DNA of 19,197 nt from Omnitrophica bacterium GWA2_41_15 (GTDB taxonomy: Bacteria > Omnitrophota > Gorgyraeia > Gorgyraeales > Gorgyraeaceae). The notes beneath the pieces are model-generated. The model worked only from the letters and a program-made list of their open reading frames with translations. It had not been told where the DNA came from and did no database searches. Position numbers and translations under genes: made by a program. The stretch is taken from contig CAKKRB010000233.1 of the NCBI GenBank assembly GCA_919902485.1, positions 7,287 to 26,483 of the forward strand, in the 5' to 3' direction. Within the stretch, counting starts at the first letter, position 1; every line of letters begins with the position of its first letter. Positions 1 to 6,910 of the stretch are shown piece after piece.

Positions 1-1788
1 AAAATTATACATAAGCATCGCCGGCATTTGATTTTTTGACCTTCTAAGCAGGATATTGGCATTATCCGGATAATCTATAAAATATCCATCCAGTTTTAAA
101 TCAGGGTATAGTTCGCTTTGCGAACTAAGAATCTGGTGAAAGTTTTCAATGTAAGCGGCTTTTGCGTGGCAGGACGCATCCTCCTGCCAACCGTATGCAC
201 TTAATTTTTCTCCCGGAAGGGCGTTAAAATCATAACCATACTGCTGGGAAAAACATATAACTGTCCCGCCATTTTTTACATATTCTGCAAGTTTATTTTT
301 GAATATAGCTGAATGAGAAAGCCCGGAAAGCCCGCCCGTAGGGATAACAAGCGTTTTCTGTTCGTCAAGTATATAAAGTTCAAATGTATGGTCTATAATC
401 CTTACAGGCTCTCCTATTTTTTCTATTATTAATTTTCTCATTTCATTGTAATAGCCGTTTGCCAATACAGCTATGTCAGGCGCCTCCAGATATTCCCTCG
501 ATGCGTACATATAATAGTCATGAAGAAGTTTATTTTTCCCGCCTAAAACCTCTTCCCACTCATTAATAACATTGTCTATATAGCCAGCGGTAGAAATTTC
601 CAACTGGGCATCTTCAAATAGAGAAAGTATCTCCCAATATTTCAGCAGATAGGCTTTATTTTTCTTCGCCGCGATTCTGAGATATAAATCAAAAAGCCTG
701 GCCGGGCTGATGTCTATTCCTTTTGCAAAATCTACAGTATCAAATGTATCATCAGGATGGTCAATGCCAGGGCCCGACAAAAAAGCCAGCTGTCTATTTT
801 TATACGGCTTAAACCTGTTGAAAAAATTACTATCCCCGCCTTTATCCAGCTTATTTAATACGGCGGCAAGGACTGTTTCGCTGTTACAAAAGTTAAAATG
901 GTCCAGACCCAGGAAATATTCATAACCTATATCATCCCTTTTATCTATTACAGGGCTCCAGTCGCCAACTACCCAGTCTTCATTGCCGATTGCAATAAAC
1001 GTCTTTATGCGCTTATCAGGCCCGAGATCCTGAATGCTTTTAATAAACATACTGTCAGGAGACAGTTCTTTCCTTAGATTCTCAGATTCCATGCGGCTTC
1101 CAGGTATCCAGATTTTATTCTCCGCTACCTCCAGGGCATACTGATATGCGGTTATACTCTGGGTAAAAACTGACGGGATAATGCCCAGAATACTTTTCAT
1201 ATTAGCAACTAGGCTGGTAGAGCCATTATTCGGCGGCGCAAGTTCTATTATCGTATCTATATTATCTCTATAGGTAATCAAACCAAGGGAACGCGAATAT
1301 GCTGTTACCGCAAGCGCGCCTGTAGAATGAGTTATAACATCTGCTTTTTCATAATTGCGGTTCGGAAGGTTTTTATTTAAATAACTCATCCCCTGTTCCA
1401 GCGCCACGCCTACATCATCCCCTAAATCCTTGACTCCATAGCCCCATGAATTTCCCACAACAGGCGTATCAAATTTATGATCCCCATTTGTATCAACCGG
1501 GTTTCCCCGCATATCTACCACAATTACATCATAGCCGCTTTCGTTCAACTTTTTTACATAATCTTTATTACTGTTACGCCAAACTGCTCCGTTAGAATTA
1601 AAGCCATGCACCAATAATACCGGCTTTTCTTTAACTTTATCCGCAGCGCTTTCGTAACAGTAAAAATTTATTTTTGCGCCTTTGGTGCTTTCAGCAGTAA
1701 AAAACTCCTCAGGCTGATCTAGTGCAAAAATATTACTTGCAAAAAAAATGAAAGATAGGCAAATTGCCGGATAAATTATAGGCTTCAT
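1..1788 (-). CDS. Secreted alpha/beta-hydrolase (lipase/esterase-like) with C-terminal GATase-like domain, 3' end outside window
   Basis: 596 codons are open from ATG 1788 to the window edge with no stop, so the gene is partial at its C-terminus. Residues 1-22 form a signal peptide (hydrophobic core, probable cleavage after Ala22), so the product is exported. Residues ~55-310 look like a lipase/PGAP1-type alpha/beta-hydrolase: an HGF oxyanion-hole motif at 61-63, a nucleophile elbow T-H-S-T-G with Ser155, an APPNNGS segment near 185-190, and candidate triad Asp276 and His297. The first Gly of the usual GxSxG is Thr. Residues ~475-596 resemble a class-I glutamine-amidotransferase-like fold (GG turn, then NGGTVICFSQQYGYDF), with no sign that it is catalytic. 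No clear ribosome-binding site precedes the start. It lies 28 bases after the PD40 lipoprotein gene, so probably in one operon with it and the XRE gene. Substrate unknown; an ester or acyl bond is inferred. Confidence 0.72.
   Translation of the reverse strand, partial: MKPIIYPAICLSFIFFASNIFALDQPEEFFTAESTKGAKINFYCYESAADKVKEKPVLLVHGFNSNGAVWRNSNKDYVKKLNESGYDVIVVDMRGNPVDTNGDHKFDTPVVGNSWGYGVKDLGDDVGVALEQGMSYLNKNLPNRNYEKADVITHSTGALAVTAYSRSLGLITYRDNIDTIIELAPPNNGSTSLVANMKSILGIIPSVFTQSITAYQYALEVAENKIWIPGSRMESENLRKELSPDSMFIKSIQDLGPDKRIKTFIAIGNEDWVVGDWSPVIDKRDDIGYEYFLGLDHFNFCNSETVLAAVLNKLDKGGDSNFFNRFKPYKNRQLAFLSGPGIDHPDDTFDTVDFAKGIDISPARLFDLYLRIAAKKNKAYLLKYWEILSLFEDAQLEISTAGYIDNVINEWEEVLGGKNKLLHDYYMYASREYLEAPDIAVLANGYYNEMRKLIIEKIGEPVRIIDHTFELYILDEQKTLVIPTGGLSGLSHSAIFKNKLAEYVKNGGTVICFSQQYGYDFNALPGEKLSAYGWQEDASCHAKAAYIENFHQILSSQSELYPDLKLDGYFIDYPDNANILLRRSKNQMPAMLMYNF
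109..127. repeat. Perfect hairpin inside the hydrolase coding sequence
   Basis: TAGTTCGC-TTT-GCGAACTA, with 8-bp arms and a 3-base loop. It is read in frame within the C-terminal domain of the hydrolase (residues ~554-560). The core resembles the CGCTTTGCG core of the hairpin at 19095-19146, which hints at a shared repeat family. Confidence 0.6.
168..188. repeat. Second hairpin inside the hydrolase coding sequence
   Basis: GGCAGGA-(7 bases)-TCCTGCC, with 7-bp arms, 40 bases from the previous hairpin and also in frame (residues ~534-540). It could be a repeat remnant or chance codon use. Confidence 0.45.
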
Positions 1789-1816
1789 AAAAATATACAG
1801 CCAAATGGTTACTTGA

Positions 1817-2410
1817 TTATTGAATTAACTTTTTAGGACCGATTTCTCCATCTCTCAAAATCCAGAGATAGTCATTTTTTAGCAGGATTGTTATTTTATT
1901 TTTTTCTGATCGGCTTGAAAATTTAAATCTATTTATATGGGTAGCCGATTCTTGCTTTATAACCCTATCTAAATCTGTTTGGGACTTTTTATCAGTCCCA
2001 TCTGGTTTAATAGTTCTAAATCTTTTACTGATCGTACGAGGGCCCCACATTTCGTATTTCTTTAACTCCTGGCAAAATGCAATCTGTCCATCACCAGTCC
2101 ACTTTGGAGAATGCATATCTATTTCAAAATAATTTGCCCAGTGATATTTCTTAAAAAATCTGGCTATATGATTTGTAGGCGAATGGTCCTCGAAGGTAAG
2201 CTTTTTTAGGTTTTTACCGTCTATATTTACTATCCAGATATCCAGATTCCCTACAGGAGTCACTGCTGAAAAGGCTACTTTTGATTCATCGGGCGAGAGT
2301 TCGAAATCCGTAATCTTTACAATATCATTCTTGGTATAGCTGGCTGCCTGGCTAGCGCATCCTCCCATTATTACGCCAAAGATAACTAGATACAATGCTG
2401 CTCTTAGCAT
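1817..2410 (-). CDS. Lipoprotein with TolB-like PD40 beta-propeller segments
   Basis: 197 residues. The N-terminus is a lipoprotein signal peptide: a hydrophobic stretch followed by lipobox M-G-G-C with Cys18 as the predicted lipidated residue, so the mature protein should be membrane anchored. Two stretches match the PD40/WD40-like repeat of TolB-type propellers: ~33-72 (FELSPDESKVAFSA, DIWIVNIDG, LKKLTF) and ~101-135 (SPKWTGDGQIAF, then a TIKPDG turn). With so few blades it is much shorter than TolB, so it is not TolB itself and may be a truncated or minimal propeller. It starts 3 bases after the XRE gene stop with no clear Shine-Dalgarno, suggesting translational coupling. Function unknown; context suggests it works with the secreted hydrolase downstream. 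Confidence 0.7.
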   Translation of the reverse strand: MLRAALYLVIFGVIMGGCASQAASYTKNDIVKITDFELSPDESKVAFSAVTPVGNLDIWIVNIDGKNLKKLTFEDHSPTNHIARFFKKYHWANYFEIDMHSPKWTGDGQIAFCQELKKYEMWGPRTISKRFRTIKPDGTDKKSQTDLDRVIKQESATHINRFKFSSRSEKNKITILLKNDYLWILRDGEIGPKKLIQ

Positions 2411-2413
2411 ATT

Positions 2414-2767
2414 TTATTTTTGTTTTTTTCTTTTACGCTCTTTATGCAATACGTTAATTAATGGATAATAAATATTTATATTGGATGGGCTGGATTCTTT
2501 AAGGATACTGATAATTTTATTTTTCTTGTAGTCAGCTGTATCTAGCTTTTTATCATCCATAAGTAGTTCATAGGTTTCTATTTCGAGAACTTCTGCAATG
2601 CGGGAAATTATATAGAAAGTAGGGATTTTTTTGCAGCTTTCTATTCTGCTTACATAAGTAGGGTGGACATTTATCTCTTCTGCCAGTCTCTGCTGCGTCC
2701 ATCCCCTGGAATTTCGAATGGTCCTTATCCTGTTAGCTAGAATACCGCTGTCCTTTGCTATTCTCAT
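2414..2767 (-). CDS. XRE-family helix-turn-helix transcriptional regulator
   Basis: 117 residues from ATG 2767. The N-terminal ~15-70 is a Cro/C1-type HTH: LANRIRTIRNSRGWTQQRLA, then INVHPTYVSRIES as the recognition-helix region, then a KKIPTFYIISRIAEVLEI dimer helix. The C-terminal ~45 residues are Lys-rich and unassigned. An in-frame ATG at 2782 exists, but it overlaps the -10 box of the promoter at 2781-2809, so it cannot lie in that transcript. ATG 2767 has AAAGG seven bases upstream and is preferred. First gene of a likely three-gene operon with the PD40 lipoprotein and the hydrolase, which it may regulate. Its targets cannot be read from the sequence. Confidence 0.85.
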   Translation of the reverse strand: MRIAKDSGILANRIRTIRNSRGWTQQRLAEEINVHPTYVSRIESCKKIPTFYIISRIAEVLEIETYELLMDDKKLDTADYKKNKIISILKESSPSNINIYYPLINVLHKERKRKKQK

Positions 2768-2780
2768 AAAAGTACCTTTC

Positions 2781-2809
2781 ATTATAAATAGATAGATTAT
2801 TGGTGTGAA
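2781..2809 (-). promoter_or_regulatory. Sigma-70-like promoter of the XRE-lipoprotein-hydrolase operon
   Basis: On the minus strand -35 TTCACA (2809-2804), a 17-base spacer and -10 TATAAT (2786-2781). The expected start point near 2774 leaves only a few bases before ATG 2767, so the message would be nearly leaderless. Confidence 0.65.
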
Positions 2810-2822
2810 TTAAAATAGAGGC

Positions 2823-2834
2823 ACATTATAATGT
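2823..2834. promoter_or_regulatory. 12-bp perfect palindrome, possible XRE operator
   Basis: ACATTATAATGT, a perfect 12-bp palindrome about 14 bases upstream of the -35 box of the XRE promoter. A dyad beside an XRE gene is a typical place for a regulator site. Only this one copy is evident, so the assignment is a guess. Confidence 0.3.
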
Positions 2835-2860
2835 CTATTAGGCATGTTACTCTATACCAA

Positions 2861-2903
2861 AACAACTTGACACTTGAGACAATGTCTCAAGTGTCAAGTT
2901 GTT
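2861..2903. repeat. REP-like hairpin, copy 1 (inverted relative to copies 2 and 3)
   Basis: Two perfect 20-bp arms, AACAACTTGACACTTGAGAC and its complement, around an AAT loop. It begins 2 bases beyond the stop of the RAYT gene. The loop reads AAT here and ATT in the other two copies, so this copy is in the opposite orientation. Confidence 0.93.
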
Positions 2904-2905
2904 CA

Positions 2906-3790
2906 TTAAAAATCCAGATATACATATACAGACTGACGACTCAAACCCAATTTCTTCGCTATATCCGAAACACAATAACCTCTTGATTTTAACTGTTTTA
3001 TCAAAAAAAATTTAGCTTCTCTTTCTTGCAAGCCCCTAAGTTTGTCTCTTTCTTTTAATTCTTGAATTTTTTTATCTAAATCTGAATCGCCATATAATCC
3101 ATGTTTAATAGCCCATTTTTCATCTTTTTCTCTTAGCATTTGCGCTATAGTATCTAGGCCATTAGGCTTTTCAAACACATCGTCTATTCTGTTAATATAA
3201 AAACTGTCTAACAAGTTCTTATATTTCAATCTGGCTTTATCTATATCTGTATCCAGAGTCTCAAGTATAAATCTATAATCTACAAATGTATCCTTCTCTA
3301 CATTTTTCAAAAACAATGCACAGGAAGACCATCTGTAATCTATAGGATATTTAGTCAATCTAGCTTTGACAGGATTAAAGTGCATATATAATGAAGCGGC
3401 AAGAAGATAGCTGTCATCAAAACATAATGCAGATCTATATGCCCCACAGAAAGCATGCCCTTTTCTGGCATATTTTTTATTAAAATACATCGCATAATTT
3501 TGGAACAGCTTTTTCATCGCAGCCGGCATATTTGATTCGATAAACTTCAACAATAAATGGATGTGATTCGGCATTAGTACAAAACTTAATGTCTTGCAAT
3601 TAAATTCACAAAGAGTTTCTTTTATCAAATGAAGCATATAAAGATAATCTGAATCTTCTAAAAATAAAGGCTCCGCTCCTGATGCATGTTGAGTAATATG
3701 GCTTATGGCTCCATCAAAATAACATTTGCTTCTTGCCCTGAAATATCGTTTTATCTTTCCTTGTTCAATCAGATGGGCTATATCCACCAT
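2906..3790 (-). CDS. REP-associated tyrosine transposase (RAYT, IS200/IS605 Y1-like) with C-terminal HTH
   Basis: 294 residues. The Y1/HUH transposase domain occupies roughly the first 165: the HUH motif lies in MPNHIHLLLK, and the segment SLYMHFNPVKARL matches the YIHLNPVRA signature that carries the catalytic tyrosine, followed by YRWSS. The C-terminal ~40 residues form a predicted HTH (VSDIAKKLGLSRQSVYVYL), so DNA binding may be bipartite. Family knowledge: such enzymes nick single-stranded REP hairpins and are usually single-copy, domesticated relatives of IS200. The start ATG 3790 has a strong AAGGAGG six bases upstream. The gene is bracketed by hairpins at 2861-2903, 3811-3853 and 3922-3964, the expected substrate type. 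It appears intact. Confidence 0.9.
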   Translation of the reverse strand: MVDIAHLIEQGKIKRYFRARSKCYFDGAISHITQHASGAEPLFLEDSDYLYMLHLIKETLCEFNCKTLSFVLMPNHIHLLLKFIESNMPAAMKKLFQNYAMYFNKKYARKGHAFCGAYRSALCFDDSYLLAASLYMHFNPVKARLTKYPIDYRWSSCALFLKNVEKDTFVDYRFILETLDTDIDKARLKYKNLLDSFYINRIDDVFEKPNGLDTIAQMLREKDEKWAIKHGLYGDSDLDKKIQELKERDKLRGLQEREAKFFLIKQLKSRGYCVSDIAKKLGLSRQSVYVYLDF

Positions 3791-3810
3791 GGCATACCTC
3801 CTTTTGGTTA

Positions 3811-3853
3811 AACAACTTTACATTTGAGACATTGTCTGAAGTGTAAAGTTGTT
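3811..3853. repeat. REP-like hairpin, copy 2
   Basis: 20-base arms starting AACAACTTTACA and ending TGTAAAGTTGTT around an ATT loop, with two arm mismatches. It lies 20 bases upstream of the RAYT start codon. Paired changes (TTTACA with TGTAAA, against TTGACA with TGTCAA in copies 1 and 3) keep the stem intact, which suggests structure is selected. Confidence 0.9.
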
Positions 3854-3921
3854 TGGTTAGATGTCTATATATAAGACACATCAAAAAGAGGATTTTCTTT
3901 CAATTTTTTTTAAGTAAGTTC

Positions 3922-3964
3922 AACAACTTGACACTATAGACATTGTCTGAAGTGTCAAGTTATT
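3922..3964. repeat. REP-like hairpin, copy 3
   Basis: Arms AACAACTTGACACTATAGAC and GTCTGAAGTGTCAAGTTATT around an ATT loop, same orientation as copy 2 and 111 bases from it. It lies 24 bases past the thrC stop. The stretch between copies 2 and 3 is AT-rich and I see no gene in it. Confidence 0.9.
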
Positions 3965-3988
3965 TATAAGTGACTGGAAATTAATGGG

Positions 3989-5041
3989 TTAAAGAGAAAT
4001 TTTGGATAAGACTGATTGAAGATTTGCAGGAACGATTTTGGGTTCTTTGATGGATTTTATGGCACGGTCGGGGTCTTTGAGGCCATGGCCGGTAAGGATG
4101 CAGACGACTTTGGGGTTCTTGAATTTTTTGAAGTAGCCAATTTTACTAAGTTTTATTACTCCTGCCACTGAAGCAGCTGAAGCAGGCTCTACAAATACGC
4201 CTTCTTTTGACGCAAGAAATTTATACGCTTCCAGGATTTCGTCGTCAGAGACCATATCTATCAGGCCCTTAGATTCATCCCTGGCAGCTTCTGCCTGTTT
4301 CCAGCTGGCAGGATTTCCTATGCGGATAGCAGTGGCAATAGTTTCAGGCTTTTCTATAATTTTTCCTCGCACTATTGGGGCTGCGCCTTCTGCCTGGAAA
4401 CCAAGCATTACAGGAAGATTCTTTATCTTTGCTTTTTCTTTATATTCTTTGTAGCCTTTCCAGTATGCAGTAATATTGCCTGCATTTCCTACTGGTATGG
4501 CATGAAAATCCGGGGCTAAACCCAGTTGATCGCATATTTCAAATGAACCGGTTTTCTGGCCTTCAATTCTATAAGGATTTATTGAATTTACAAGCTGTAT
4601 ATGGTGTTTTGCGGTTATTTCTTTTACAAGGTCAAGCGCATCATCAAAATTTCCGTCTACTGCAATAACTTGAGCGCCGTGGATTAGGGCCTGGGCAAGT
4701 TTGCCAAGAGCTATCGCGCCTTTCGGGATCAGGACAATGCATTTAATCCCTGCGCGGGCAGCATAGGCTGCTGCCGAAGCAGAGGTATTGCCAGTGGAAG
4801 CGCACATGACTGCAACATGTTTTTCCTCCAGGGCCTTTGAAATAGCCATGGTCATGCCTCTATCTTTAAAAGATCCAGTGGGATTAAGGCCTTCGTATTT
4901 TAAATAAACTTCTCCGCCTATTAATTTTGAAAGATGGCATGAATATACTAAAGGGGTATTGCCTTCGTTGAGAGTCACTACAGGCGTAGATTTGGTGACT
5001 GGTAAAAAATCGCAATATTTATTAATTATGCCTGACCACAT
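3989..5041 (-). CDS. thrC: Threonine synthase
   Basis: 350 residues, usual length for the shorter class of threonine synthase. It is PLP dependent and converts O-phosphohomoserine to threonine, the last step of the pathway. Visible signatures: GNTPLV near 27-32, the PLP-lysine motif GSFKDRGM with Lys59, CASTGNTSAS near 80-89, and the phosphate-binding PVGNAGNI loop, then EPASAAS and the GHGLKDP tail. The start ATG 5041 has GGTGAG about six bases upstream. It lies 24 bases after hom, so both act as a homoserine/threonine unit behind tRNA-Pro and pilZ. No intrinsic terminator follows; the first structure downstream is REP hairpin copy 3. Confidence 0.96.
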   Translation of the reverse strand: MWSGIINKYCDFLPVTKSTPVVTLNEGNTPLVYSCHLSKLIGGEVYLKYEGLNPTGSFKDRGMTMAISKALEEKHVAVMCASTGNTSASAAAYAARAGIKCIVLIPKGAIALGKLAQALIHGAQVIAVDGNFDDALDLVKEITAKHHIQLVNSINPYRIEGQKTGSFEICDQLGLAPDFHAIPVGNAGNITAYWKGYKEYKEKAKIKNLPVMLGFQAEGAAPIVRGKIIEKPETIATAIRIGNPASWKQAEAARDESKGLIDMVSDDEILEAYKFLASKEGVFVEPASAASVAGVIKLSKIGYFKKFKNPKVVCILTGHGLKDPDRAIKSIKEPKIVPANLQSVLSKISL

Positions 5042-5065
5042 ACAATCTCACCACTTCCGAAGTGT

Positions 5066-6400
5066 TTACTTTTCTAATCTTATTAAAACGCTTTTTTTCT
5101 TTATTGCAGGGAGCTTGTCTATTCTGGCCAATGCTGCCTGCATGTCTTTTTCTCTTGCCTCGTGAGTAAGCATGACTATAGGGACAATATGCGCCTTGCT
5201 GCGTTCTTTCTGCACAACGCTTGCAATGCTGATATGGTGCCTGCCTAACAGATCAGCTATATTCGCAAGCACTCCCGGCTTATCTATCGCGGAAAAATGC
5301 ACATAGTACCTGGTAACAACATCGTCCATTTTTCTGATGCTTTTTATTTCAGTATCCTTTGGGACAATAAGCTTTGCAGCGCCCTTTCCGCACCTGATAT
5401 TGTAACCGATATCCACTATATCGCTCACCACAGCGCTTGTAGTAGGTAATTTACCAGCTCCCTGGCCGTAGAATAACTGTTTCCCAACCAAATCAGCCTC
5501 TATAAATATGGCATTGTAAACGCCTGAAACTGACGAGAGAAGATATCCTGAAGGTAAAAAAGTCGGATGTACCCTTACTTCTAATTCATTCCCGTAACGC
5601 TTTGCTATTGCTAAAAGCTTTATGACATAACCAAGTTCTTTAGCATACTGGATATCAAAATTAGAAATATGTTCAATGCCTTCCACATAAATATCATCAA
5701 GATTCACTCTTTTTCCAAAAGCCAAAAGCGAAAGTATCGCGAGCTTATGGCTGGAATCAAAACCTTTTATATCAAGAGATGGGTCTTTTTCAGCATAGCC
5801 TTTTTCCTGCGCCTCTCTAAGGGCAGTTTTAAAACTAGAGCCTGCGCCGGTCATACTGGATAATATAAAATTTGAGGTCCCATTTAATATTCCAAAAATA
5901 CTGGAAAATCTATTGCCCACCATGCCTTCGCGTATTATTTTTATAACAGGGACTCCTCCTGCGACGCTTGCCTCAAAACATATCTCTCTGTCGCACTCCC
6001 TGGCTTTCTTAAAAATCACATCTCCTTCGCTTGCTAAAAGCAGCTTATTCGCAGTCACCACATGCTTCCCCTGCGAGAGCGCCTTTATGATAATCTCCTT
6101 TGCAGGATGAATGCCGCCTATTAATTCAACGATAATATCAACGCCGGGATCGTTTATTACTCTATCAGCGTCTCTGGTAAGTATATTTTTGGGGATATTT
6201 ACGCCTCTTTTCGAAGACAGGTCCTTGTCGCACACCCATAAAAGATTAAATTCCATTCCAGTGCGTTTCAATAAAACGCCGCGGCTCTCCAGAAGAAACT
6301 TTGCAACGCCGGATCCTATGGTCCCGAAACCTATTAAACCTATATTTATACATTCGCCCCGGGCTTTAGACCTATTGGGCTTCATTTTATTTTTATGCAT
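5066..6400 (-). CDS. hom: Homoserine dehydrogenase with ACT domain and repeat-derived N-terminus
   Basis: 444 residues. It reduces aspartate semialdehyde to homoserine. Rossmann motif GFGTIGSG (Gly24, Gly26, Gly29), VTANKLLL, the GGVPVIK and LNGTSNFIL blocks, and the catalytic-region KGFDSSHKLAIL are all present. Residues ~368-444 form an ACT domain (DKPGVLANIADLL), the usual site of threonine feedback control. Related enzymes begin just before the Rossmann strand (INIGLIGFG), but here about 18 extra residues precede it, and KPNRSKARGECI is the translation of a repeat shared with lspA. ATG 6400 overlaps the pilZ stop by 8 bases and has GGGTGG just upstream. ATG 6385 is the alternative start. 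Either one includes the repeat. Confidence 0.95.
   Translation of the reverse strand: MHKNKMKPNRSKARGECINIGLIGFGTIGSGVAKFLLESRGVLLKRTGMEFNLLWVCDKDLSSKRGVNIPKNILTRDADRVINDPGVDIIVELIGGIHPAKEIIIKALSQGKHVVTANKLLLASEGDVIFKKARECDREICFEASVAGGVPVIKIIREGMVGNRFSSIFGILNGTSNFILSSMTGAGSSFKTALREAQEKGYAEKDPSLDIKGFDSSHKLAILSLLAFGKRVNLDDIYVEGIEHISNFDIQYAKELGYVIKLLAIAKRYGNELEVRVHPTFLPSGYLLSSVSGVYNAIFIEADLVGKQLFYGQGAGKLPTTSAVVSDIVDIGYNIRCGKGAAKLIVPKDTEIKSIRKMDDVVTRYYVHFSAIDKPGVLANIADLLGRHHISIASVVQKERSKAHIVPIVMLTHEAREKDMQAALARIDKLPAIKKKSVLIRLEK
6345..6385. repeat. Shortened copy of the GAATGTATA palindromic repeat inside hom
   Basis: The plus-strand string TTTATACATTCGCCCC, followed by GGGCTTTAG and GGGCTTCAT, matches the repeat at 10309-10385, which carries about 38 extra bases between the CCCC and GGGCTTTAG parts. 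Here the stem is partly decayed. It is read in frame as Hom residues 6-18. Confidence 0.8.
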
Positions 6401-6761
6401 AGTCCACCCGTTTTCTTATAACTTCTTTTACCTTCTGGTCTACTTCCATAAATTTGACCCTTGTTTCATACATCAGGTTTTCCGCCAATTCAATGGAATC
6501 AATAACCTGCACTTTTAATACAACATAATCAGAAAATTGAGGCAATCTGAGTTTGAGCTTTAAAACAACGCCTTTCTGAAACATCCTGTCAGCAGTAAAC
6601 AGCAATCCGCCCTCGCTTAAATTCCTGGTCTGCGATATATCAAATTTTAACTTTTCGCTTTTTACAGGAGTATAAGAAATAACATAATTTTTACTTATTC
6701 TTTTAAACTTTCTCCTTTCAAGCTTGATACTGGAAGGTTGATATTCCTGTTTATCGCCCAT
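6393..6761 (-). CDS. Stand-alone PilZ domain protein
   Basis: 122 residues, a single PilZ domain. The c-di-GMP motif RxxxR is at 17-21 (RKFKR) and NxSxxG at 47-52 (NLSEGG), so the protein should bind cyclic di-GMP; what it then controls cannot be told. An open frame extends upstream to 6854, but that part is the antisense-free body of tRNA-Pro, so the start is placed at ATG 6761, which has AAAGGTGG about six bases upstream. It lies 22 bases after the tRNA 3' end with no promoter or terminator between, and overlaps hom by 8 bases. A second PilZ domain is fused to the PilT-like ATPase encoded just upstream, suggesting both respond to the same signal in motility or surface behaviour. Confidence 0.9.
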   Translation of the reverse strand: MGDKQEYQPSSIKLERRKFKRISKNYVISYTPVKSEKLKFDISQTRNLSEGGLLFTADRMFQKGVVLKLKLRLPQFSDYVVLKVQVIDSIELAENLMYETRVKFMEVDQKVKEVIRKRVDYA

Positions 6762-6783
6762 TATAACGCCACCTTTATATTTT

Positions 6784-6860
6784 TGGTCGGGACGGCTGGA
6801 TTCGAACCAGCGACCCCTTGAACCCCATTCAAGTGCGCTAGCCAACTGCGCCACGCCCCG
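6784..6860 (-). tRNA. tRNA-Pro, anticodon GGG
   Basis: 77 nucleotides including an encoded CCA. Acceptor arms are CGGGGCG and CGTCCCG with discriminator A. The D arm is GCGC...GCGC. The anticodon stem CTTGA/TCAAG encloses loop ATGGGGT, giving anticodon GGG (reads CCC). The T arm is GCTGG-TTCGAAT-CCAGC. Starting with C and a C:G first pair is typical of bacterial proline tRNA. Confidence 0.97.
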
Positions 6861-6875
6861 CCTTTATGTGTAAAA

Positions 6876-6904
6876 ATTATACCATATGCTAAAACATGTT
6901 TCAA
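6876..6904 (-). promoter_or_regulatory. Consensus promoter of tRNA-Pro (and probably pilZ-hom-thrC)
   Basis: Minus strand: -35 TTGAAA (6904-6899), 17-base spacer, perfect -10 TATAAT (6881-6876). The predicted start near 6869 is about 9 bases before the tRNA. It lies directly after the stop codon of the PilZ-PilT gene. Confidence 0.85.
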
Positions 6905-6910
6905 ATACGA

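Noticed and set aside
2861..3964. Possible CRISPR array (three similar repeats)
   Set aside because: The repeats are long hairpins, one inverted, spaced 111 and ~900 bases apart and separated by a transposase gene; no regular spacers or cas genes.
3922..3964. TTGACA in the REP hairpins as a -35 box for the RAYT gene
   Set aside because: The only following TATAGT is 14 bases away, too close, and nothing suitable is found at 16-18 bases; no convincing RAYT promoter was identified.
6762..6854. Open frame extending the PilZ gene upstream (MAQLASALEWGSRG...)
   Set aside because: It is the sense translation of tRNA-Pro, a well-known false extension; ATG 6761 has its own ribosome-binding site.
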